From Craspedostauros australis (taxonomy: Eukaryota; Bacillariophyta; Bacillariophyceae; Mastogloiales; Achnanthaceae), in contig JAMXDE010000022.1 of the NCBI GenBank assembly GCA_026770025.1, forward strand, positions 372,001 to 436,000: a DNA stretch of 64,000 bases. Reading direction: 5' to 3'. The notes below the pieces were generated by a model. That model ran no database searches. It saw only the letters and a list, made by a program, of their open reading frames with translations, and was not told where the DNA came from. Position 1 is the first letter of the stretch; every line of letters starts with the position of its first letter. The position numbers and the translations under genes were made by a program. Below are positions 53,475 to 62,644 of this stretch, one piece after another.

Positions 53475-56400
53475 ATGCTCCCCTCTGCCGCTGCCAAGGC
53501 CCTCCCCAACGATGCTAACCCCTCCCCCAGTAAGAAACCGCGTTCTGCTCGCCTTGCATCTGCTCCTCCCTTCGATTCGAAGGGGTTCCTGCTGCCTACT
53601 GCAGAGCAACTGTTGCCTGACAAGCCGTCTGCTACGTTGAGGAAGCCGAGCACCATCACGCAAGTGATCGATGTGAAGCCGATGCATGCAGCGGATGGCG
53701 GCCTCGTCCCGAACAGTACGCATGCGCATGCTCGCGAGCTGCACGTGTTCGTACACATCCTCGATGACAATGGAGGTGTCTACGACAACTCCAACGTCAG
53801 GGTGCGCTCGGAAGGACGAGGTGTCGGCGATGGTACGTTGGTGAGCGTTATCGTGAACGCGCCACCCCCGCCTGCTGCAGCTGATGTTGCACCACCTGTC
53901 GAGCCTGCCCCACCGGCGAGGCTCCCTCGTCGCTGCAATGCTGTTGTTGCTGGTGGCTATGCAGACACCTCCAATGACAGCGACACCACCTACGAGGACA
54001 ACGACAGGGGGAAACGAACGCGCGCCAGCAGGAACAGGAGAGGAGGTCAGTTTGGGTATGACCCGGAAGAGGGGGGAAATTGGAGGCGCCCTGCTGTGAT
54101 TCGTGTGATGGAGGAGCTCACGGATCACTTCGATGTGAACGTGTTCAATTCCATGCCTCCCACAGGATTCGTGCTAGGTGGCAATTGCGACAGGCGCACA
54201 TGGTGGAATGCAACACGTGTGTGGGTCACTGTGGCAACTGCGCTCTGGGGTGTCTTGCTCCCTCAGGAGGCTCCGCCAACTCGCCAGATGCAACAGGTGG
54301 TGGCGTTTGTCCATGCTCGCGTGGACCTCCCGCCTCCTGCACTTGGTGCGAACCTGTACACCCTATGTGTGAGGGGAGAAAAGACACTTGCGAACGCTGC
54401 CAGAGCTGTGCTCGCTGCATCTACATCATTCACTAACAGCTCCGCAATCCTGTCTCGTCATGTGAAGACTCTTCCGGAGGAACAACGCAATCGTGTCGAG
54501 CCCACGCGTGCCACTATTACTAGGAGTCAGCTAACAACATTGCGACGTGGGTTTGATATGTTTAGCCGTGGCGAGGTCATCCCATCGCGAGTTCTCCAGT
54601 ATCGCGTGCCTGCCTGTGACCTGTCTGGCGTGGTGTCCTTCCTCATGACAACAACAACATACAAGCCAGGGTTGAGTCACATGGTACAGTATGGTGGAGT
54701 TGAATTCGAGAATGTCCCGGTGTTCGATCGTGGTAGCACCACCATCAAACAACTATTGGACATGTACTCCTCCACGACCAGCAACCCAGTTGGAAGGCCC
54801 GCGTTCACCCTCATGACGAACCTCCTCACACGCAAAAGCAAGATCAAGACGGGCCTTTCTTCCTTCGAGAGTTACTTCTGGATGGCAACACAGAAGCTCA
54901 AACAGGCAATTTCGCGCCTAGTGGACCTGCTGAAGGCTAAGTATGATGCGGATGGGGAGGGAAAAAACGATGCCAATGACGAGAGCGACAACGACGACGA
55001 GCCGGATGACGTCATTGCGCAGCATGTGCGCACTGCCGATTCTCTGTTGCATGCACTCGAACTGCTTGTCGTGTTCGTCAAATGGGAATTCACCGCGTCG
55101 CACATGCAGCTTCGTTGTGACGACCCCATGCATTCGGCCGCGTTCGCTCTCACCACCGAAAAGGCGAAGAAGGGAGCAGGCTCATCAACCAATCAACGCA
55201 GAGCACGCACCAACAAACACAAGTGCAAGGAGAACACCACCATCACAAATGACATTTCTCCCGCCACCTCAAACAAACAACCACGTAAAGTATGCAACAG
55301 ATGTGGCGCAGCAATGCGATTTGTGGATGATCGTTTTGTTCCTTTTGTCACCATGCTTAAGGACAACGAACTCACAGAACACAAGGACGAGTTGCAGTCA
55401 ATGCTTGTGGCAGCGCCGGGATTCGCTGATGAAATTGTTAACTACATGGCTCACAAAGTGCGTGCAAAGGTTCAATTCAGACAAATCGACATTTATAAAT
55501 CCACGACCAACAACAATGGCAAAAGAGCCTATGTGGTACTCGACCATAAGCAAAAAATTCTACCGACAGGCCAAGGCGAAGCCCAACAAGAATATTGGGG
55601 GAAGAAGGGAATGTCACTGCTTGGGGCGATGGTCATCACGTGTCACAATGATATTTTTACTTATCAGTTCATTGACATTGTGGTCGGTGGAAGACCGACA
55701 CAAGACACTCTTCAAGTTGGTGGACTACTTGACATTGTGCAAAAAAAGGTCAAAGAAATTCTCCCATCCGTGACTGAAATCATCCTACAGAGCGATAACG
55801 CGTGTTGCTTCGCCAGTCACGAGCACATCCCACTGATCACATCGGTACTCAACAAGAACCTTGCGACACGAAAAGCAGCCAAAATCATCGCGTGGATCTA
55901 CACGGAGGCCCAAACCGGTAAGAGCATGCTGGACACCCACTTTGCGTTCATCACCCGTGTACTGCGAAAATACGTGCAAAGCGGACGCGACATCAAGACC
56001 GCCCGCCAACTCTACGAAGCACTGAAAGCTGGTAGCATCGCGGGGACAACAACGGTATTGGTCAATGCACGAAACCTCCAAGGCCACATCACGACATTGC
56101 CAGGCGCACCAAAAAGACGATTCCGAGCGTCTGGACAACAGGTACGTCAGACTCATGAGGTGAAGTATGACGATGGCCAGGCGCGGCTGGTGGCTGCATC
56201 TGGCATCACGGAAGACGTCGTGGTGAAGACCACCGAATGGGATGGCTGGATCATCAATGAGGTGGGTGTCATCGAGGACAGAACGTTCACGTCCGAGAAG
56301 CCGGCAATTACGTCCGAATCATTCAGGAAGACGGACAAGACGCGAAAACTCGGTCGCACAGCAGCAGAGAGCAAGGGGCTGGTGTTCGGCAAAGCCCTCG

Positions 56401-56975
56401 AAGACGGACATGAACACCTTCCGTGTGATCACACCACGGCGCTACAAGACCAGACCGCGGAAACACAACACCCACCACTCGCTGTGCCAGGCTGGGCTAG
56501 CAAAACCACGCGCAAACCAGCGAAACTACCAGACTACATCGCGGCAAAATTGAAGGACATCAGTGAAGCGTCCGCGAAGGACCCGAAAAACAGACCGTCC
56601 GAACACGAAGCACATGAGCAATTGATGGACGACAACAGGACCAAAACTGACTGGTACGTACAACTGCACGCAAACCCCATGCGCGTCAAAGCGTCGCTGT
56701 CGGCAGCGTACAACACCAAACAACGGAAGGAAAAGAAGGAGGCTGCCCTCATCAAGACGGAAACCACCACCAACCCAACAGGCAACACAACAGCAACAGC
56801 ATCTGCAATTGTGGCGACCCACGATGCGCCAGCTGAAACACAGGAGGAACGAAGAGAGGAGGAGTTGCAGAGAGAAGAAGAGGAGCTGGATCATCAGATG
56901 TGGTGTGATGCTGACACACTGAAGGCCAACACAGAAAGTGAGGCTGTGTTGGATGATGGGACGGAAATTTTGTGA
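53475..56975 (+). CDS. DDE/D-like transposase of unassigned superfamily
   Basis: A 1,166-residue single frame; the first ATG is in an AACCATGC context, although the frame is open upstream. The N-terminal 240 residues are Pro/Ala/Arg-rich. A Cys/His region at about residues 540-620 (LRCDDPMH ... VCNRCGAAM) may bind zinc. A candidate catalytic core follows: YVVLDHKQK (Asp 690), a Gly-rich EYWGKKGMSLLGAM, ILQSDNACCF (Asp 774), and WIYTEAQTGKSMLDTHF (Glu 811). The order and the strand-like context fit an RNase H-fold DDE triad, and the E-x-Q-x-GK-x3-D-x-HF pattern resembles transposase-like genes scattered in fungi, cnidarians and protists. The KDZ-type families are one possibility, not established. 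The C-terminus is charged, with Glu-rich helices. Confidence 0.75.
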   Translation: MLPSAAAKALPNDANPSPSKKPRSARLASAPPFDSKGFLLPTAEQLLPDKPSATLRKPSTITQVIDVKPMHAADGGLVPNSTHAHARELHVFVHILDDNGGVYDNSNVRVRSEGRGVGDGTLVSVIVNAPPPPAAADVAPPVEPAPPARLPRRCNAVVAGGYADTSNDSDTTYEDNDRGKRTRASRNRRGGQFGYDPEEGGNWRRPAVIRVMEELTDHFDVNVFNSMPPTGFVLGGNCDRRTWWNATRVWVTVATALWGVLLPQEAPPTRQMQQVVAFVHARVDLPPPALGANLYTLCVRGEKTLANAARAVLAASTSFTNSSAILSRHVKTLPEEQRNRVEPTRATITRSQLTTLRRGFDMFSRGEVIPSRVLQYRVPACDLSGVVSFLMTTTTYKPGLSHMVQYGGVEFENVPVFDRGSTTIKQLLDMYSSTTSNPVGRPAFTLMTNLLTRKSKIKTGLSSFESYFWMATQKLKQAISRLVDLLKAKYDADGEGKNDANDESDNDDEPDDVIAQHVRTADSLLHALELLVVFVKWEFTASHMQLRCDDPMHSAAFALTTEKAKKGAGSSTNQRRARTNKHKCKENTTITNDISPATSNKQPRKVCNRCGAAMRFVDDRFVPFVTMLKDNELTEHKDELQSMLVAAPGFADEIVNYMAHKVRAKVQFRQIDIYKSTTNNNGKRAYVVLDHKQKILPTGQGEAQQEYWGKKGMSLLGAMVITCHNDIFTYQFIDIVVGGRPTQDTLQVGGLLDIVQKKVKEILPSVTEIILQSDNACCFASHEHIPLITSVLNKNLATRKAAKIIAWIYTEAQTGKSMLDTHFAFITRVLRKYVQSGRDIKTARQLYEALKAGSIAGTTTVLVNARNLQGHITTLPGAPKRRFRASGQQVRQTHEVKYDDGQARLVAASGITEDVVVKTTEWDGWIINEVGVIEDRTFTSEKPAITSESFRKTDKTRKLGRTAAESKGLVFGKALEDGHEHLPCDHTTALQDQTAETQHPPLAVPGWASKTTRKPAKLPDYIAAKLKDISEASAKDPKNRPSEHEAHEQLMDDNRTKTDWYVQLHANPMRVKASLSAAYNTKQRKEKKEAALIKTETTTNPTGNTTATASAIVATHDAPAETQEERREEELQREEEELDHQMWCDADTLKANTESEAVLDDGTEIL

Positions 56976-58776
56976 TGGGTGTGCATCACCGCGATAACAC
57001 TAGTTGTGGAGTTTTGTGGGTGGCAGACCATGCTACTAAAACGAGTCTAGAGGCCATCCAAAAAGCACATCCAATATCTGCTTGTCATGCTATATCTCAA
57101 CAACACATCGCTTAAAATTAAATCTAAACATTGCATTCTGACGCATGACTATCGGTTTATCAGAATATTGAAGTTAAATGAGTATAGAAAATATTTTGGA
57201 AGTCATGTTGGTTTGCTGTGTGTTGTGTGGTGGATTCGAAAAAAAATGGTCGATGGCACAATGTTGCCCTCCAATGAGCACACATGATGATCATCATCAT
57301 CCTTGTATTTCAGCAAACTGTGCATACCGTTCGCTCTGAATACCCCCCAGCTATCCACTCCATGAAGGCTGGCCACAGACATTGGCTCTGCATGCAGCAA
57401 TGCAGCCACACACTGAAACAGAGCGATTGCCAAAAATGTTTTCAATCCGGATGCGGTATGGATACGGATCCATACCTCATCCATACAATCCTTTCATCCC
57501 CTCCAAGCACTCCTCGTGCATTCCCACACTCCATGGCGACACGCGGATGCATCCAGAATGGGCTGGGAGTGCATGGCCGACATGATACACCTCCATGTGA
57601 TGATGTTGTGGTGCATTTTTTGCTCCAACCGAACATGACCATTCTGCAGATATGGTTGGCTGCAGCCTCTTCCAGACAACTTCAGCAGAGCATACTTCAC
57701 GACGTGCATCTTCAATTGATGTCGCACGCATCTTGCATGGGGGCCTTGGCGATTGAGGGGCGTCTTCCCATTGCCCCTCACCGCCAAAGCCACGCAACCG
57801 GTGCTGCGCGAGCCCCAACCAAAACTCCTGAAAACCACCTTTGTGTCCGCGCGGACACCTTCCCGGTGCTCCGCGAGCCTCAAACTTCGAGGGCGCCTTC
57901 TTCGTGCCCCTCTTGAGGCGTCTTGACCATCCATAGGCGCTGACATGGCCTGTATGTGCCACACACAGGCCAAAACCAACGAGCCGATTTGGAGCCAAAT
58001 CGTGATCGTATTTCTGGGGCCTACGACGGCCCCAAATCAACCCCTCTTCCCGCCTCCGTTCGTCCACCCACCAAACGTTGCGTGGAGGTGACGGCGATGT
58101 TCTTGGATCTTGAATTGGCCGGCTGGTTGTTGCGGCGCCAAGCATACCGTTCGACGGCCATTGTGGTATTTTTTTGTGTTGCTCCACTTCCATGTTGGTG
58201 TGTCGAGTTTGCCACTCTCGGCCAGCCTCACATGTTGGGGGATGTGGAGATTTTCCTCCAATTGTACCGACTGTCCAAAAAGACCACGACACAAAACACT
58301 CGAGGAGTACCAACCCCACTCAACCACTTCGCCACGACGAAGCAGACCTGATGATGTTGCACATCGTGATATCATTGGTGTTTCGTGACGACGTATCTAA
58401 TTGGGTGACGTCGATGACGGATCGGCCGAGCACATGGTTGAATGCATGTAAACTCGCATGCACCGCTTCTCCCAAAACTCCACAACTAGTGCTATCGTGG
58501 AGGGACTGTTGGATGGTCCCATCCGAACACCTGAAAAAGAGACTAAACAATTCAAAATCGGAACAAAGTTGCTGAAACAAAGAACAGCAAAAGGTTAAAT
58601 TGGATCGATGTAGTCGGAGGAAAAAGGCTGAGTCCCTAAAGCAGTCTAAAAATGCTCACATTGACGGGTCCATAAAACTTAAAATAGGATCTAACTTAAA
58701 AATCTATTGGTTAATTATTTATATGGAGATTACGAGGATTACGAATATGTGCTTTGTTTGGATATCGGAGACAAAT
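56976..58776. other. Transposon non-coding right part with palindrome cluster
   Basis: AT-rich blocks at about 57060-57250 and 58540-58776 enclose a GC-richer 1.3 kb stretch. Four inverted repeats lie within 190 bp: a perfect 16-bp palindrome at 57843-57858, an imperfect 11-bp stem at 57947-57971, an 8-bp stem at 57985-58002 and a 6-bp stem at 58016-58033. A near-identical 16-mer, CGGTGCTGCGCGAGCC, repeats about 73 bp apart (57799 and 57872). Overlapping frames on both strands (57284-57916, 57477-58319) lack motifs and are not called. Confidence 0.6.
57843..58033. repeat. Cluster of four hairpin-forming inverted repeats
   Basis: The arms are GTGTCCGC/GCGGACAC, GGCCTGT/ACAGGCC, CGATTTGG/CCAAATCG and GGGGCC/GGCCCC, in that order on the plus strand. 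They are unrelated in sequence to each other and to the terminal repeats. Confidence 0.8.
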
Positions 58777-58824
58777 GTTATTGAGTCCCATGACAAAGTG
58801 CAGGTCGACTCACTGATCGGGCTC
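58777..58824 (-). repeat. Right terminal inverted repeat, perfect part
   Basis: Exact inverted match to 52813-52860 over 48 bp. The diverged inner part extends left to about 58660. Confidence 0.95.
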
Positions 58825-59175
58825 TTAGTAGGATGGTGCACGTAGATCGTACGGACAACACCAGAGAGCGCTTCTGTTGCTTTGGGAATTCGCACAGACA
58901 CCAAAAGATCCAAAATTCTCTCATGTTCTTGGGAATCAAAACAGGTGGCGCGAAAGATACGATTTCGAGATCGTTGCACCGACGGGGCAGTTCATGCAAT
59001 GCTCCCATGAGTGCAACATTCAATACTCGCTCGCCATGCACAATGCATGCATCTCAGCCTATGCTGTCCAAGATCCCACTCGTATTGCCGTTGAAGCGTT
59101 AGCAATTCTATCATCACAGTTACTTCCTCCTACGCTTGCCTTGCTACGAGTATCCTCATTCTACACTGCGCTGCT
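58825..59175. other. Intergenic between transposon and FKBP gene
   Basis: It starts with the second TTAG. No gene seen; it includes the 3' flank of the FKBP gene and the sequence that, before insertion, was joined to the urease promoter. Confidence 0.5.
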
Positions 59176-60138
59176 CTACTTCTGTTTGACGACATCCAAC
59201 AACTCCAACCTCCACCACAATCGCACTTGTCCTGGCACATCATACTTGTCCGAACCATATATTCCATAGCCCAACGCATTGGGAATGTCCAACTCCCGAA
59301 TCTCGCCCACGCACATGCCAGCCATGCCCACATCCACGCCGTTGACGACGCGTCCCTTGCCCAGCGGGAATGTGATGGAATCTCCCTCGTCGTAGATGGG
59401 CCCACCGGGCGACGCCACACGCGCCTCGTACCGGATCGTGACCAAATCACCACGCTTGGCCTTGCCGGCATCGCACTGTCCTTTCCGAATCGTCTTCGTC
59501 ACGAGCCCCGTGCCCTTCGTCGACAGCGGCGGTCCCTCACCCTTCTCTTGTTGCAGCATCCCATCCAACGCCTGCTGCGGCGTCGCCGCTGTCGCTTCCG
59601 CCGTATTGTAGAACTGCAGCACGATGGGATACGGCCCATTCTGCAACCGCCCCACGACAGCGGACGACGACGCGAATCCCAGCACCACCATGCCCGGTTG
59701 CACGGTCTGCGACATGCTGGCCTCGACGACGCTGTACGTGCGGCCTTGCAGCGTGGCGTCCTTCAATCGAACGCCCGCCTTGTCGTCTTTGGTGTCGAGG
59801 ATGATCGTCGTGATGAACTGCGGCGATGGTTTGGACAGCGACGATTCTGTCTCGGCCTGGGCAGGTTGCGATGCTGTTGCCGCCGTAATCCACAGCGCGT
59901 TGGTCAGCACGGATCGGCGGTCCAATGATTCTCCAACTGGCAACGCTTGCGACGATGGCGATGGTTGTACCGATGGTGGACTATTGGCACTGCGAGGAGT
60001 CAATTTGCTTGCAGGATCGTTGGATGGACGTCCCATCGGCTGAAGTGCCGAACATCGCTGCGGTTGAAGTAGCACCAAAAGTGCACAAAAGAGCAGGATC
60101 GAATAGCGAGAACAGTCGTCCTTCATCGTCATCACCAT
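59176..60138 (-). CDS. Thylakoid-lumen-type FKBP peptidyl-prolyl isomerase
   Basis: A 320-residue single-exon protein. The leader is tripartite. First comes a signal peptide (YSILLFCALLVLLQPQ) ending at CSALQP, an ASAFAP-like motif. A Ser/Pro-rich transit stretch follows, then a twin-arginine lumen signal (RRSVLTNALW ... ASQPAQAE). The FKBP domain is C-terminal: RGDLVTIRYEARV, DSITFPLGKGRVVNGVDVG, MAGMCVGEIRELDIPNALGYG, RLWWRLELLDV. The Trp at the base of the FKBP12 pocket (VIxGWD) is Val here, so isomerase activity or drug binding may be weak, as in several lumenal FKBPs. About 110 residues between leader and FKBP domain are of unknown fold. Nearby ATGs at residues 3 and 5 could also serve as start. 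Confidence 0.88.
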   Translation of the reverse strand: MVMTMKDDCSRYSILLFCALLVLLQPQRCSALQPMGRPSNDPASKLTPRSANSPPSVQPSPSSQALPVGESLDRRSVLTNALWITAATASQPAQAETESSLSKPSPQFITTIILDTKDDKAGVRLKDATLQGRTYSVVEASMSQTVQPGMVVLGFASSSAVVGRLQNGPYPIVLQFYNTAEATAATPQQALDGMLQQEKGEGPPLSTKGTGLVTKTIRKGQCDAGKAKRGDLVTIRYEARVASPGGPIYDEGDSITFPLGKGRVVNGVDVGMAGMCVGEIRELDIPNALGYGIYGSDKYDVPGQVRLWWRLELLDVVKQK

Positions 60139-60983
60139 CCTTGGCTCGCTATGTGCTCTCTCTCCAGATAGTTACTGGGATCAAATGATCGCTGATCCCT
60201 GTGCTATTACCTGAATTTCCTCTGGTGGAATGGACTTGCGATGCTGGTGTCCAAGTTGGCATCCACCTTCCACAGTCCGATGTTGATGGGTGGGTGGATC
60301 TTTCTTCCGTTGCTTTAGTTCCTTGTGGTTGGTGACGTTGTGTGGCGAACCCTGTGATTTCTGTTTTCTGGATTCGTTTTTAGTCACGAGACATTGGTGC
60401 GATCGAGTCACGGTTATCCTCGCTTCGCCTTTTGTAGTCGATTCAGTCGATCTTCCTCTCTTGTGAGAAGTTTGGAAGGGAACCGACATGATTGGCACGA
60501 CAGATGACATGGAGCGAACTTCCGTGTTTGGCACACATTTGACACCAACATCTGTTGTGCCTTTCTCCTTCCTTGTTGATGGGCGACGACCACCATCGCG
60601 AGTCTCGTCGCGGAGAAGAGGGTGTTTGCTTCAAGCCGGCTCAACAATCTCTGCTCCAGAGAGAATCCTTCTCCACGATTTCGCTGTTTGCATTCTCATG
60701 AATGGCACACCTCTTGTATTCGAAGCGGCGGCACATTCAGACACGCCGCCACGTATTATACTTCTCCATCGGGTCAGACTCTTCACGTGCCTGCTTCCCT
60801 CATTCATTCGGTCATCCATCCATCCATCCATCCATCCATCCATCCATCCATCCATTCATAGCAACATCGCAGCACTGCGTTGGCGAAGCATTCCAAGTCA
60901 CTCGATCCGTCTTCTCAGCTGCAACCGCAACAGCTCGTACAGACGCTGTCCGTCCATCCATTCAGCTCGGCTCAAGTCCAGGA
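60139..60983. other. Intergenic or leader region with ATCC repeat
   Basis: It lies between divergent genes. The aspartoacylase frame is open back to an ATG at 60702, but this part includes the CATC repeat and basic low-complexity sequence, so it may be untranslated leader. Confidence 0.45.
60813..60855 (+). repeat. CATC tetranucleotide microsatellite
   Basis: About ten CATC units. The aspartoacylase frame runs through it, coding an HPSI repeat if translated. Confidence 0.9.
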
Positions 60984-62294
60984 ATGATATCCCCTCCTTC
61001 ATCTCCTTCATCCCCCTCAAGTGCCTCCATTCCAATTCGCAGCAGCGCCCGCCGCAGCACACGCATTCACTCCTGCGTCCACAACTTCATTTGCATGCCA
61101 ATGCTCATGATGACCTTGCTCACAGCAGCGACGATGCCTCGGTGCGCGGCCTCACTTCTTCGCAACGTCGTTGTGGTGGGTGGCACGCACGGCAATGAGT
61201 ACACGGGTGTGTGGGTCGTCAAGGCCATGGCCGCCGCGGCTTCCATCAACGGCAACAACCTCAGCCACAGCAAGCATCTCACAAACCTCGTCAGCCTCGA
61301 CCGCGGCAGCCTCAAGGACAAGTACCCCTCGCTCAACATCGCCGTGCTGCTGGCAAACCCGGACGCGCACATGGCCAACAAACGCTTTGTGGAGGCCGAT
61401 CTCAATCGCCAGTTTGCGTCGGACGTCTGGAAGGATGCTGCCACGACGGTCGAATCCAAACGCGCCAAACAACTCAGCGACCTGCTGGGACCCAAGTTCC
61501 TCGCCGACGGCGTCACGCTCAACGAGGATCCCGCCACGGACGTCGTCGTCGATCTGCACACCACGACGACCAACATGGGCGTCACGGTCATCGTGGCGCA
61601 GGGCGACACCGTCATGACGCAGGCCGCGGCGTACGTCATGCAGCATTTCGACGATGTGCGCTGTTTGATGCACACGCATCCCAACCGTTCCGTGCGGCCC
61701 AACCTCTCCTCGACGGGCAGGCACGGCTTCACCATCGAGGTGGGCCCCGTGCCGCAGGGCGTCATACGGCACGATATAGTCGAAAAGACGGAGGGCGTGC
61801 TGTACTGTCTGCTGTCCTACCTCGAACAGCGCAACCGCGACGCCGACAGCGTCCTGCAGCAGCTCAAGCGGCATTACGGCGGCATCGTCGTGCCGTGCTT
61901 CCGCTCGGCGGCGGCGCAAAGAGAAGGCGAGATGAGCGGCAAGATTGTGTGGCCCACGGATGACGACGACAATCCAAACTTTCCCCAATGGATGACCCAC
62001 AAGAACATCCAGGACCGCGATTTCGCGCACGTCCACACGGGTGATCCCATCTTCATCGACATGGAGGGCAACGTCATCACGTACAACGGATCGCATGGCT
62101 CGCCCGTGCAGCTCATGTTCATCAATGAAGGTGGCTACTATTACAAGAGTTCCGGCACCGGCATTGGCGTCGCGGTGCAGGCCGAGTACGATCTCGTGAC
62201 GGGCATGCTGATGGATGCGGCATCGGCGCACGGGGCAACGATGGGAGATTTGGTGACGGCTGGTGCGGCTGCGAGATCGATGCGGGAGCTGTAG
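60984..62294 (+). CDS. ASPA: Aspartoacylase (AspA/AstE family)
   Basis: 436 residues from the ATG at MISPPSSP; the frame is open to an ATG at 60702 (530 residues), and a later ATG at 61095 is also possible. The zinc carboxypeptidase-like fold shows all family motifs: GGTHGNEYTGVWVV (zinc His and Glu at about 69 and 72), NPDAHMANKRFVEADLNRQF, VVDLHTTTTNMG (third zinc ligand), GFTIEVGPVPQGV (catalytic Glu), HVHTGDPIF and a C-terminal beta domain with EGGYYYKSSGTG. It removes acetate from N-acetyl-aspartate or related N-acyl amino acids. The N-terminal 50 residues are Ser/Arg-rich, then MPMLMMTLLTAAT, which could be a targeting leader. It is divergent from the FKBP gene. Confidence 0.93.
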   Translation: MISPPSSPSSPSSASIPIRSSARRSTRIHSCVHNFICMPMLMMTLLTAATMPRCAASLLRNVVVVGGTHGNEYTGVWVVKAMAAAASINGNNLSHSKHLTNLVSLDRGSLKDKYPSLNIAVLLANPDAHMANKRFVEADLNRQFASDVWKDAATTVESKRAKQLSDLLGPKFLADGVTLNEDPATDVVVDLHTTTTNMGVTVIVAQGDTVMTQAAAYVMQHFDDVRCLMHTHPNRSVRPNLSSTGRHGFTIEVGPVPQGVIRHDIVEKTEGVLYCLLSYLEQRNRDADSVLQQLKRHYGGIVVPCFRSAAAQREGEMSGKIVWPTDDDDNPNFPQWMTHKNIQDRDFAHVHTGDPIFIDMEGNVITYNGSHGSPVQLMFINEGGYYYKSSGTGIGVAVQAEYDLVTGMLMDAASAHGATMGDLVTAGAAARSMREL

Positions 62295-62321
62295 TATGAT
62301 ATGATAATACGTATGCCTGCC

Positions 62322-62361
<40 letters not shown>

Positions 62362-62644
62362 AGAAGAATCGTGAATCGCCGTGTGCGATGTTACATTCAT
62401 TAATGTTATTATATGAGAATATTACACACTTCATCACAAAAGTCGAGAAGATTGCCCGTGGTACTCTGTCTTCGTTTACTTGCACACTTGCGGCACCGGA
62501 GGCATTGGCCATCCATCTTTCCGTGCCCCGTGAGGGTACCAACGCCACTTTGCATCATCATCTCCGAATGTAATACATATTCCATTCTATGGTTGCGCTC
62601 TCTATTGGTTTGTCGGAATACAATTGCAACCCTCGACCCTCTCT
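62295..62644. other. Intergenic with TC dinucleotide run
   Basis: Between convergent genes. It contains a TATGATATGATA repeat right after the aspartoacylase stop and a CT/TC run of about 36 bp at 62325-62360. No gene seen. Confidence 0.6.

Larger units (their letters stand above)
52813..58824 (+). mobile_element. 6.0 kb DNA transposon with long terminal inverted repeats
   Basis: The ends are inverted repeats: 52813-52860 is the exact reverse complement of 58777-58824 over 48 bp, and similarity continues inward for about 110 more AT-rich, diverged bases. TTAG flanks both sides (52809-52812 and 58825-58828) and is the candidate target-site duplication. One large frame, 53475-56975, encodes a DDE/D-like transposase. 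About 1.8 kb right of it is non-coding and carries a cluster of palindromes. The perfect outer repeats and intact frame suggest a young, possibly active copy. The superfamily is not assigned: a 4-bp TTAG duplication and long repeats do not settle it. Confidence 0.9.

Noticed and set aside
57322-58153. A 12-base direct repeat GCATACCGTTCG at about 57322 and 58142, considered as ends of a nested insertion
   Set aside because: The matching stops at 12 bases and no inverted ends or target duplication accompany it; chance is possible.
57477-58319. A 280-residue open frame on the minus strand within the transposon
   Set aside because: It overlaps open frames on the plus strand, has no motif, and spans the palindrome cluster; GC-rich composition explains its length.
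52813-58824. Considered whether the element is a retrotransposon or a virus-like element
   Set aside because: The ends are inverted, not direct, repeats; no reverse transcriptase, integrase-protease, polymerase B or capsid motif was seen.
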